This document shows, in pieces, positions 1 through 7,353 of a stretch of DNA of 13,174 nt. Location of the stretch: assembly GCA_021735285.1 (NCBI GenBank), contig JAIPHI010000064.1:1-13174 (forward strand). The letters run 5' to 3'. Positions within the stretch are counted from its first letter, which is position 1; every line of letters begins with the position of its first letter. A program made the translations under genes and the position numbers. The notes beneath the pieces were generated by a model. It was not told the DNA's origin. It saw only the letters and a program-made list of their open reading frames with translations, and did no database searches. The DNA comes from Fidelibacterota bacterium (lineage in GTDB: Bacteria; Fidelibacterota; UBA2242; JAFGTP01).

Positions 1-2174
1 GTCAATTCTTTATAATTTTTCTGCATTACGGGATATCGATATTTTAATACCGAGATACCTTTATCAGTAGCAAAATACACTTTCCCCTCTTCCTCATTAA
101 AATCAAAATCAAGGACTGTATTACTCAATATATCTGAATTATCCTCAGTAAAGCCTTCCGAATAATCGAGACTATCCCCCAAATCTCCCAGTGGTAGCCA
201 TTCTCCCTTTTTAGAGTAAATTTTTACTCCCTCGTCCTCAGTGGAAAACCAAATATTATTATCCAGATCCACCTGCAAACGGCAAAATTTAGCAAAACTT
301 AGATTAGAAAAAAGATTATATTTGCCATTATTAAAATACATGAAATTTAAATCGCTATTTACCACTTCAGCCTTTTGAATACCAGCTATTGTCATGATCC
401 AGAGAGTTCCGGTTTGATCAATATCGAGAGAAAAAACATTATTACTCTCCAATCCTTCAGACTTATCAAATCTTTTCCAGGAGTCATCACTTTTATCTGC
501 TAAAGTCCCATTGAAATCCAACATAAAAATGCCACCATGGGAATACGGATCTCCTGACCAGGTAGTTGAACTGAACCAAACTCTTTGATTAGAGTCAAAC
601 GCCATATCATTTAAAAAATGAGTCAGACCGTCAAAATCCTTGATTGAAAAATGATGCCATTCATCATTATTATCCAGTACTGTAATAACATTACCATTTT
701 GTGCATATTGATTTATAATCCACAGATTTCCCTGATTGTCTAATTTCATGCCAGCAGGCACCATATAAGTTTCACTTCCTTCTCCGATTCCAGCCGAGGC
801 GGTTAAAACATTATTAGTAGTATCATAAACTGTATAATTCTGAGGATGATCAGGATCAAATGTGAGCAGACCTCCCTTATGTTTATTTCTTATACTTGAT
901 CTATGGAGAGTAGCATAATACTTCTCTTTTCTTTTGACAAGTGACCATATCTTTCCATCCGAGGTTAAATTATAGGCAAGTGAACATGCTGAAAAATAGT
1001 TCGGATCAACCTCATTAATCGTCAATCCCTTGAATAATTGCTCATAATCGTTAGTTCTAACTACATTATACCAACCGTTCTCAGTGGAGAAGCTCAATCC
1101 TTTTGAACTAGCAGCTGCGATTTGGCCTTTCTTACCAATAGATATTGAGGAAAATTTATTTGATATAAGAGTATTAGGGATATAGGAATCAGTATGTTCT
1201 CCATCATAAACCCAGAGTCCTTGCCCCTCTGTAATACCGAATAAATTTGACGATTCTCCCGTAATTAGATCGATCGCATTATTGGAGATTACTTTACTAG
1301 CCTGTTCACTCTTCAGATTATAGTTATACACTCCTGAGTTTACTAACAGACCTAGATTTGCTGCATCTATAGGATAGACCTTCTTGATTTTTCCATTTTG
1401 CTGGTTATCAAGCTTAATAATACGATTCTCTTCAAGTTTGAACAAATTTTTGTCTCCTACAAAGTATATACTACCATTAGATTCGACCAGATTACCAATG
1501 TTTAAGCTTTCAGAATTGTCAATCATTTCCCATTGTTCGGGCGATTTTAAATTTGAATTGATAAAATCGCCTGCCAATATTCCACTACCAGTAGCGAGAT
1601 AAATTATGTTATTCTCCAATAATAGATCCGTGATTACATTGATATTGTCAGGAAATTTAAAATAGTAATCTTTATAAAGATACTCCTGTTTTTCTTTAAC
1701 AAAATGAATAAGGCCCCATTGCCTCTGTCTTTGACAAGCTGCAAAAAAGCTGTTTCCATTCCCCCTTATTACAGAGACGTTATTAAGCTCTTTTTGAAAA
1801 GAATTGATATCATAATTCCTAACATAGTCCGGAGCAGTCTGTTTTGCTTTTACATCAAAAAAATTAATCTCACCCTCTGCCATCCCTAGCCATAACATGT
1901 TATTATCATCGATGGCAATAGAATTAATTTCCAGAGATGATAGTCCGGATGGTTTTTTGTAATTATCAAATTGATTATTTACTGTAGAGAAGGTTAAGAG
2001 ACCACCTGTTGTAGCAATATACAGATAGTCATGATAATTAACTCCCTCCTGCATATACAGAGAACTTGTGTAATTTTGCCACTCACCTACTACAGATTGG
2101 CCCTTAGCAAAACCAAAACTCAATATTAATACAAAAATGATAATAAGAGGATATAGTTTAATATTTCTTACCAT
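1..2174 (-). CDS. PorZ-like two-propeller exported protein (3' end beyond window)
   Basis: I translated this frame by hand: it opens at an ATG ending at 2174 and has no stop through position 1, giving 724 codons with the C-terminus missing. Residues 1-23 form a signal peptide (hydrophobic LIIIFVLILSFGFA, then KGQS). The rest is rich in beta-propeller blades of the two-component-regulator type, with motifs such as LWLGMAEGEINFFD, NNIWFSTEDEGVKIY, GTLWIMTIAGI and VYFATDKGISVL. The N-terminal pattern (WQNYTSSL, then YIATTGGLLTF, then a GLSS segment) resembles PorZ, a surface protein of the type IX secretion system of about 780 residues with two propellers and a C-terminal sorting domain. The length seen, and the end at the point where a sorting domain would start, fit that. 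The start lies 5 bp after the ribH stop, so it is probably co-transcribed, although no strong ribosome binding site is visible. It could instead be a generic propeller protein with a T9SS sorting signal. Confidence 0.8.
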   Translation of the reverse strand, partial: MVRNIKLYPLIIIFVLILSFGFAKGQSVVGEWQNYTSSLYMQEGVNYHDYLYIATTGGLLTFSTVNNQFDNYKKPSGLSSLEINSIAIDDNNMLWLGMAEGEINFFDVKAKQTAPDYVRNYDINSFQKELNNVSVIRGNGNSFFAACQRQRQWGLIHFVKEKQEYLYKDYYFKFPDNINVITDLLLENNIIYLATGSGILAGDFINSNLKSPEQWEMIDNSESLNIGNLVESNGSIYFVGDKNLFKLEENRIIKLDNQQNGKIKKVYPIDAANLGLLVNSGVYNYNLKSEQASKVISNNAIDLITGESSNLFGITEGQGLWVYDGEHTDSYIPNTLISNKFSSISIGKKGQIAAASSKGLSFSTENGWYNVVRTNDYEQLFKGLTINEVDPNYFSACSLAYNLTSDGKIWSLVKRKEKYYATLHRSSIRNKHKGGLLTFDPDHPQNYTVYDTTNNVLTASAGIGEGSETYMVPAGMKLDNQGNLWIINQYAQNGNVITVLDNNDEWHHFSIKDFDGLTHFLNDMAFDSNQRVWFSSTTWSGDPYSHGGIFMLDFNGTLADKSDDSWKRFDKSEGLESNNVFSLDIDQTGTLWIMTIAGIQKAEVVNSDLNFMYFNNGKYNLFSNLSFAKFCRLQVDLDNNIWFSTEDEGVKIYSKKGEWLPLGDLGDSLDYSEGFTEDNSDILSNTVLDFDFNEEEGKVYFATDKGISVLKYRYPVMQKNYKEL

Positions 2175-2179
2175 AATTT

Positions 2180-2650
2180 TTATTCATCAATTTCGGAATA
2201 TAAATTAACCATTTCCATAGCACTAATAGCGGCATCCCAGCCTTTATTGCCGGCTTTGGTACCTGCCCTTTCCAGAGCCTGCTCGATTGTATCGGTAGTC
2301 AGTACACCAAAAATGACGGGAATTTTACCCTCAAGACCAACCTTTGCCACTCCTTTTGCCACTTCATTGGCAACCATGTCAAAATGAGGCGTATCTCCTC
2401 TAATAACAGCGCCCAAACAAATAACACTATCGAATTTATCAGCATTAACCAGTTTGGAGGCTACCGCTGGAATTTCATAAGCACCCGGTACACGAACAAC
2501 ATGGATATTTTCGTCATCCGCTTCATGCCTTCTCAGACAATCCAGAGCCCCCCGCAGTAATTCCTCAGTAACCAGATCATTAAATCTACTAACGATAATC
2601 GCTGTTTTTTGTCCCTTTGCTGTTAGTTTTCCTTCATAACTTTTATACAT
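2180..2650 (-). CDS. ribH: 6,7-dimethyl-8-ribityllumazine synthase
   Basis: This enzyme condenses 5-amino-6-ribitylamino-uracil with 3,4-dihydroxy-2-butanone 4-phosphate to give the direct precursor of riboflavin. The 156 residues match the family length. Visible hallmarks are SRFND at 21-25, PGAYEIP at 55-61, GAVIRGDTPHFD at 80-91 with the catalytic histidine at 89, and the C-terminal block around R128 and NKGWDAA at 135-141. The start is supported by GAGG about five bases before the ATG. The gene begins 14 bp after the ribBA stop and is followed within 5 bp by the PorZ-like gene, so it sits inside one transcription unit. The product should be cytosolic and form an oligomeric shell, as is usual for the family. 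Identification is secure. Confidence 0.97.
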   Translation of the reverse strand: MYKSYEGKLTAKGQKTAIIVSRFNDLVTEELLRGALDCLRRHEADDENIHVVRVPGAYEIPAVASKLVNADKFDSVICLGAVIRGDTPHFDMVANEVAKGVAKVGLEGKIPVIFGVLTTDTIEQALERAGTKAGNKGWDAAISAMEMVNLYSEIDE

Positions 2651-2664
2651 AATATCCTCAATAA

Positions 2665-3891
2665 TTAATTGTCTTCCTGTTCTTCCCCTTCATCTTCTAA
2701 AATATGATGACCCATTTTATCGCGTTTTGTTTTTAAATAATCAATATTTTCCGGTCTAGGTGGCACCTCAATCCCTACTCTCTCAACAATTTCCATATTA
2801 TAACCTTTCAATCCAACAAGTTTTTTCGGATTATTTGTCATTAAACGGAGCTTTTTTACACCCAGGTCTAGCAAAATTTGCGCTCCCACACCATAATCTC
2901 TTAAGTCCGGGGGAAATCCCAATTCCTCATTAGCTTCGACAGTATCCAGACCTTCATCTTGAAGCTGGTAGGCCAATAGCTTATGTTTTAATCCAATTCC
3001 TCGGCCCTCCTGGCGAAGATAGATAATAACTCCTCGTCCTTCATCTTCTATCTTCTTCATAGCAGTGTGCAGCTGATCGCCACAATCACAGCGCAGAGAA
3101 CCCAGCACATCTCCGGTAAAACACTCGGAATGAACGCGCACAAGAACAGGTTCATCCGTAGTAATATCCCCTTTAACAAGGGCTAAATGTTCTTTATCAT
3201 TTATTTCATCAATATACATGGCCACACGAAAGTTACCATATTTAGAAGGGATTTTTGCTTCGCTGGCCTTTTTGACAAAGACACCTTTTTCTCTTCTATA
3301 TTTAATCAAATCCTTGATTGTTATAATTTTAATATCAAATTTCTCAGCAACCTCAAATAATTTGTCACGACGAGCCATGGTACCATCTTCATCCATAATC
3401 TCGCATAAAACAGCAGCCGGTTCCAGACCTGCCATTACTGCCAGGTCAAGTGCGGCTTCCGTATGGCCTGCTCTTCTCAGAACCCCTCCATCTTTTGCAA
3501 TTAATGGAAAAATATGTCCGGGTCTAGCAAAATCATCCGCCTCAACCTCAGGATCAGCCAGGGCTTTTATCGTAGCATTCCGATCCTGAGCAGAAATGCC
3601 AGTTGTGGTCCCATGTCTATAATCCACACTAATTGTAAACGCTGTTCTATGAGATTCAGTATTTTCGGGAACCATGAGTTCAAGATCAAGTTCTTTTGCT
3701 CTTTCTCTGGTTATTGGTACACATATCAGGCCGCGTCCCTCTTTTGTTATGAAATTTACCTTCTCAGGAGTTACTTTATCAGCTGCTATTATAAAATCGC
3801 CCTCATTTTCACGCGCCTCATCATCCACAACAATGAGAAATTTACCTTCCTTAAAATCCTGAATCGCATCTTCGATATTATTAAATTTCAT
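2665..3891 (-). CDS. ribBA: Bifunctional DHBP synthase / GTP cyclohydrolase II
   Basis: This fusion supplies both precursors of riboflavin: 3,4-dihydroxy-2-butanone 4-phosphate from ribulose 5-phosphate, and the ring-opened pyrimidine from GTP. I chose the second ATG (3891), giving 408 residues, because AAAAGG lies at a good distance upstream; the first in-frame ATG at 3909 has no such site. The RibB half (about 1-200) shows DDEARENEGD at 23-32, HRTAFTISVD at 81-90, RPGHIFPL at 123-130 and RAGHTEAALDL at 140-150. The RibA half (about 205-400) shows RVHSECFTGD at 252-261, zinc-ligand cysteines at 257, 268 and 270, YLRQEGRGIGL at 291-301 and NNPKK at 353-357. Both active sites look intact. The acidic C-terminal tail (EDEGEEQEDN) lies beyond the conserved domain. 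About 200 bp of repeat-bearing sequence separates it from ribE. Confidence 0.97.
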   Translation of the reverse strand: MKFNNIEDAIQDFKEGKFLIVVDDEARENEGDFIIAADKVTPEKVNFITKEGRGLICVPITRERAKELDLELMVPENTESHRTAFTISVDYRHGTTTGISAQDRNATIKALADPEVEADDFARPGHIFPLIAKDGGVLRRAGHTEAALDLAVMAGLEPAAVLCEIMDEDGTMARRDKLFEVAEKFDIKIITIKDLIKYRREKGVFVKKASEAKIPSKYGNFRVAMYIDEINDKEHLALVKGDITTDEPVLVRVHSECFTGDVLGSLRCDCGDQLHTAMKKIEDEGRGVIIYLRQEGRGIGLKHKLLAYQLQDEGLDTVEANEELGFPPDLRDYGVGAQILLDLGVKKLRLMTNNPKKLVGLKGYNMEIVERVGIEVPPRPENIDYLKTKRDKMGHHILEDEGEEQEDN

Positions 3892-3935
3892 ATATTCTAC
3901 CTTTTGCATATTTATATAGTGAAAAAATCATTTAT

Positions 3936-4078
3936 GGAAGTCTGCTGAAGCATAGTGTCATTCTCAGATCCATTTTTTTATTCATTAAAGCCATATTATT
4001 ACTGAGATTAACACCACAATTCATTGTGGTGAGTATATAGTAGAAGAAAAACTCACAAGTGCGCTTTAGCGTACTTCC
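3936..4078. repeat. Nested inverted repeats between ribE and ribBA (REP/MITE-like)
   Basis: Three elements are visible. At 4057-4076 a 9-bp hairpin (AAGTGCGCT, TT, AGCGTACTT, one G-T pair) reads on the minus strand as GGAAGT followed by CGCTAAAGCG-type sequence. At 3936-3959 the plus strand carries a decayed relative (GGAAGTCTGCTGAAGCATAG) in opposite orientation, so the two ends form an inverted pair about 140 bp long. Between them, 4012-4031 is a perfect 9-bp dyad (CACCACAAT, TC, ATTGTGGTG). CTCAG at 3963-3967 and CTGAG at 4002-4006 are also complementary. This arrangement resembles a REP doublet or a small non-autonomous element. The 4057-4076 hairpin could also act as an intra-operon terminator on the minus strand, but its T-run (TTTTT) starts only after GTGAG. 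No convincing gene lies here. Confidence 0.55.
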
Positions 4079-4107
4079 AAAAAACATTTGTTCTTTAATT
4101 CTAATTA

Positions 4108-4743
4108 TCAATAGCCCCATTTCTTCATATTTTCTTTAATATCTTTTATTCCTGAAGCAGTTCGCATATTTCTTTCTATATATTTAGCCAAAATATCAAC
4201 TTCAATATTAACAGCATCCCCATTATTTAGCAATCCGAGATTCGTATCCTGGAGAGTTATTGGGATAACGGCAATACTGATCACTTTGCTCTTTATATCG
4301 GCCACTGTCAAACTCACTCCATTAATCGCAATCGAGCCCTTTTTCACTACATACTTGAGTAAATTTTGCGGCATTTTTATTTTGATAATTGCTGATTTTC
4401 CTTGCTCCGTTTTCGAGATAAATGTCCCCGTTCCATCTACATGCCCCTGAACTATATGACCGTCGAATCTATCATTCACACTTAAAGGTCGTTCCAAATT
4501 AACCAGCTCATTTTTTTTAATATCCTGCAGATTCGATTTATCAAGAGTTTCCTGAACAGCCTGAGCCTGAAAACCATCATCATATAATTCTGTGACACTC
4601 AGGCAGACTCCATTAATCGCTATACTATCTCCGATTTCAATATCAACTATGACCTTTTCAGCAGTAATAGTTATTTTTTCGCCACCGGAAAATTTCTTTA
4701 TATCGCAAACATTGCCAACCTCTTCTATTATCCCGGTAAACAT
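4108..4743 (-). CDS. ribE: Riboflavin synthase, alpha subunit
   Basis: This enzyme dismutates two molecules of 6,7-dimethyl-8-ribityllumazine to riboflavin plus the pyrimidine that RibH reuses. The protein has 211 residues, the normal size, and shows the internal duplication of two lumazine-binding barrels: MFTGIIEEVG at 1-10 with NGVCLSV at 44-50 in the first, GHIVQGHVDG at 95-104 with NGVSLTV at 141-147 in the second. The ATG overlaps the ribD stop by one base (TAATG), which points to translational coupling; AAAGGA about 13 bases upstream may also contribute. The C-terminal 25 residues are lysine-rich. The gene is also called ribC in some organisms; its identity as the alpha-type synthase is secure. 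Confidence 0.96.
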   Translation of the reverse strand: MFTGIIEEVGNVCDIKKFSGGEKITITAEKVIVDIEIGDSIAINGVCLSVTELYDDGFQAQAVQETLDKSNLQDIKKNELVNLERPLSVNDRFDGHIVQGHVDGTGTFISKTEQGKSAIIKIKMPQNLLKYVVKKGSIAINGVSLTVADIKSKVISIAVIPITLQDTNLGLLNNGDAVNIEVDILAKYIERNMRTASGIKDIKENMKKWGY

Positions 4744-5828
4744 TATCTCAAATGTCCTTTCAATAATATATCGGGGCCAAATTTTTCCACATTATCCCAA
4801 TCCAGAAGAATAGCATCGTCGAGAGGTTTTTTCAGCCCATCAAAACTTTTGATCCCTTCACCCAGTATCTTCGGAGCAATGAAGAGCTGGAGTTCATCAA
4901 CAAAACCAGTTTCTACCAGCGAAGCGGCCAGGCGCCCCCCACCTTCGCAATATACTGAAGAGATACCTTCTTTACCAAGTTTTAGAAAAGCATCAGATAG
5001 ATCTATCCAGCCCATTTTTTCCCTACTAACTTTTACAATATTCACATGCCGTTTTTGGAATTCATTCCAGCGCTTTTCTTTGCCCCCTTCTCCAGTAATA
5101 ATTACTGTTCTATCTGTATAATCACCATTTACCAGTTTGGCTTTGTAGGGGATCATCAGACTTTCATCCATTACAATTCGATAAGGAATATACCCTTCGC
5201 GGTTATTCGGTAATAAGGAGGGATTATCCTTCAATACCGTTCCCAGGCCAACCATCACACTATCATGCTTTAGTCTTTCATCACGCACATATTTCAAGGC
5301 TTTCTCGGATGTGATCCATTGACTCTTGCCAGTGGTATCTCCTATATAACCATCTGTGGTCAAGGCCAGCTTGAGAGTTATCCAGGGCCGTCCCTCTTCC
5401 ATAAGTTTGATAAAGCCTTTATTCAACCTTTCCGCCTCTTCCTCCAGCACTCCGGAAACCACCTCTATTCCGGCATCTTCTAATATTTTCAGTCCCTGGC
5501 CACTCACTTTCGGATTGGGGTCGACCATCGAGACCACAACTTTTTTGATGCCGGCTTCGATTATTGCATCGGTGCAGGGTGGTGTCTGACCTTCGAAATC
5601 GCAGGGTTCCAGATTGACATAGAGAGTTGCGCCTGCGGCTTCTTCACCAGCTTTTTTTAATGCCATTCTCTCAGCATGATCGCAGCCATATTTCTGATGC
5701 CAGCCCTCAGCTATTATTTCACCATTTTTTTCTATAACTGTTCCCACCACTGGATTTGGACTTGTAAATCCTCGGCCTCGTTCGGCCAGTTCAAAAGTTC
5801 TTTTGATCAATTCTTCATTTCTATCCAT
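4743..5828 (-). CDS. ribD: Bifunctional pyrimidine deaminase / reductase
   Basis: RibD deaminates the pyrimidine made by GTP cyclohydrolase II and then reduces its ribosyl side chain using NADPH. The 361 residues hold an N-terminal cytidine-deaminase-like domain (about 1-145) with TSPNPVVG at 22-29, the zinc site HAE at 51-53 and PCDFEGQTPPC at 75-85 (cysteines 76 and 85). The C-terminal reductase domain (about 148-361) shows ITLKLALTTDG, SVMVGLGTVLKDNP and VYCEGGGRLAASLV. The chosen ATG keeps the conserved N-terminus (NEELIKRTFELAERGRG), but its ribosome binding site is weak: only GAG about 11 bases upstream. It follows the thioredoxin-like gene after 77 bp and overlaps ribE by one base. Confidence 0.96.
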   Translation of the reverse strand: MDRNEELIKRTFELAERGRGFTSPNPVVGTVIEKNGEIIAEGWHQKYGCDHAERMALKKAGEEAAGATLYVNLEPCDFEGQTPPCTDAIIEAGIKKVVVSMVDPNPKVSGQGLKILEDAGIEVVSGVLEEEAERLNKGFIKLMEEGRPWITLKLALTTDGYIGDTTGKSQWITSEKALKYVRDERLKHDSVMVGLGTVLKDNPSLLPNNREGYIPYRIVMDESLMIPYKAKLVNGDYTDRTVIITGEGGKEKRWNEFQKRHVNIVKVSREKMGWIDLSDAFLKLGKEGISSVYCEGGGRLAASLVETGFVDELQLFIAPKILGEGIKSFDGLKKPLDDAILLDWDNVEKFGPDILLKGHLR

Positions 5829-5905
5829 CTATTTTACTCATTTATTTCTAAAAAACTTATATTAATTATCCTAAAAAATACTACAAAATCTGCTTTATTA
5901 CAATG

Positions 5906-6355
5906 TCATTCGATTGACGAAGGCTTATATTTACCTGTTAAAACAGAATCCATAACCGCCGCTAATTGTTCTGCATTTCGATAACCAATAATATGTCGTA
6001 ATTTTTTCCCATCACTATTTAGAAAAAGAATATTTGGTATGCCTACTCCCCCATATTTGCTGGCGTTGCCATTATATTTTTGGGCGACCGTTTCCTGCTT
6101 ATCAACATCAATTCGAACAGTCACGAATTTATCCGCTTTTTTTATTATTTTAGAGTTATTAAAAGTTGTTTTCTCCATCTCCTGACAGGGAGGACACCAT
6201 TCAGCCATAAAATCTATCATAACAGGTTTTTTCTGTGATTTTTCAACGGCAATATCAATATTATGTTCCCAGGTTATCTCTTGATCGCTTTTTTTACTAC
6301 ATGAGACAAGGAACAAAAATAATACTGCTATGATAGCAAAAAAATGTGTTTTCAT
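5906..6355 (-). CDS. Thioredoxin-fold lipoprotein (DsbD C-terminal-like)
   Basis: This is an exported thiol-disulphide protein, probably anchored by lipid and facing the periplasm. Residues 1-19 form a lipoprotein signal peptide ending in a lipobox (LVSC, Cys19). A thioredoxin-like domain follows, with the active site WCPPC (Cys54 and Cys57) after the strand VMIDFMAE, a second strand FVTVRIDVDKQ, and GIPN with the candidate cis-proline at 107. At 149 residues it is a single domain, like the small thioredoxin_7/DsbD-gamma proteins that often act as reductases in cytochrome c maturation or oxidative repair. It starts 3 bp after the HAD stop, with GGAG overlapping the end of that gene. The sequence does not show its partner, and no DsbD-type membrane electron donor is in view. 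Confidence 0.88.
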   Translation of the reverse strand: MKTHFFAIIAVLFLFLVSCSKKSDQEITWEHNIDIAVEKSQKKPVMIDFMAEWCPPCQEMEKTTFNNSKIIKKADKFVTVRIDVDKQETVAQKYNGNASKYGGVGIPNILFLNSDGKKLRHIIGYRNAEQLAAVMDSVLTGKYKPSSIE

Positions 6356-6358
6356 AGT

Positions 6359-7186
6359 TTAATCTCCAATTTTCAAGTCAATAAGTTTACTAAAGCCATC
6401 CTTATCATTTTCATCAATTATATTAAATTTTTCTTTCAAATCGGAAGGAGCATTCCCCACTACAAAACTATTCCCAACCCAATTGAGTAAATCGAGGTCG
6501 TTATAATCATTGCCAATTCCAAGAGTATGGCTTTTATTAAGACCCAATTGATCACATAGCTTTTGGCAGCCGCTGGCTTTTGACACATTTTTAGGTAAGA
6601 CTTCAATCCACAAAGATTTTTGGTCCAGAGGAGAAGTAGTCCGAATCACATTCAATGAAGGTAAGGCCTTATTTATTGACTCATAAATTTCTGAACGTGA
6701 TTGCGAAACCCCAATTACCTGACACGAATTATTAAAACAATAATTCGAAATATTGTCTATTCTATTAGCAAATTCTTGATAATTTCTAATCCTGTCCCAG
6801 GCATCAGTGCCATTCCTATCATCAAAAATATAGTAATCAAATATATGATTCTCCGGAATTGGTGCATGGATAAAATAATTAATATTACGACAATGAAATT
6901 CCATTGCACTCTGTTTAACAAGCTCCGGAGATAAATGAGTTGAATCAATTATTTTGTCCCTTGACCAATCATAAATTCCGGCTCCTGAAGAAAACACAAT
7001 ATAATCAATGGGACAATCACCTGGAATAACTTTATTCACAGAAAAGATACTTCGTCCCGTAGCAATAACAATAAAAATATTATTTTCTGAAAGACGTTCG
7101 AGCGCTTCCCAATTTCTACGGCTGAGATTGCCGGTTGAATTGAGAAGAGTACCATCAAGATCAGTTATAACCATTTTAGCTTGCAT
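6359..7186 (-). CDS. HAD-superfamily Cof-type (IIB) hydrolase
   Basis: This is a cytosolic phosphatase of the Cof subfamily, which usually acts on sugar phosphates or phosphorylated cofactors. The 275 residues carry all HAD motifs: DLDGT at 9-13 (nucleophile D9, acid/base D11), the FSSGAGIYD segment near 65-73, Lys203 in VSKASG, and GIGNDYND at 223-230 with metal ligands D227 and D230. The C2-type cap lies between about 85 and 195. The start has a strong AGAAGGAGAG site at 7191-7200. It is the first gene of the leftward run that contains ribDE-BA-H. Since riboflavin synthesis needs a promiscuous HAD phosphatase to dephosphorylate the RibD product, this gene is a tempting candidate, but that is inference from position only; it could serve another substrate. 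Confidence 0.88.
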   Translation of the reverse strand: MQAKMVITDLDGTLLNSTGNLSRRNWEALERLSENNIFIVIATGRSIFSVNKVIPGDCPIDYIVFSSGAGIYDWSRDKIIDSTHLSPELVKQSAMEFHCRNINYFIHAPIPENHIFDYYIFDDRNGTDAWDRIRNYQEFANRIDNISNYCFNNSCQVIGVSQSRSEIYESINKALPSLNVIRTTSPLDQKSLWIEVLPKNVSKASGCQKLCDQLGLNKSHTLGIGNDYNDLDLLNWVGNSFVVGNAPSDLKEKFNIIDENDKDGFSKLIDLKIGD

Positions 7187-7353
7187 AAGGCTCTCCTTCT
7201 TTCCAGTTCCTAAACTAATAAATCTTGATCTTTAAAAAAAGAAACCTTTCAATAAATATGTTGAGAATAAATGTTTTTGATGACCGTAAGATTTTAAAAT
7301 TTTACATATTCAAAAATAAACAATAATTTTATTAGAATAAAAAACGAGGTAGT
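7187..7353. promoter_or_regulatory. Divergent intergenic region
   Basis: The 167-bp spacer separates the leftward HAD-rib run from the rightward DUF4922 gene, so it should hold promoters for both. It is very AT-rich. The leftward ribosome binding site is at 7191-7200; the rightward one is GAGGT just before the ATG at 7354. A rightward box pair of TTTACA near 7301 with an AT-rich -10 is possible but weak. I see no FMN-riboswitch signature (no AGGGCAGGG or CCGGCGGU-type blocks) on the minus strand. Confidence 0.4.

Noticed and set aside
1384..1889. Plus-strand frames of 72 and 61 residues
   Set aside because: Both lie antisense within the continuous PorZ-like reading frame and have no initiation signals.
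3932..4120. 62-residue minus-strand frame in the ribE-ribBA gap
   Set aside because: It lies over inverted repeats, overlaps the end of ribE, has no ribosome binding site and its composition looks random.
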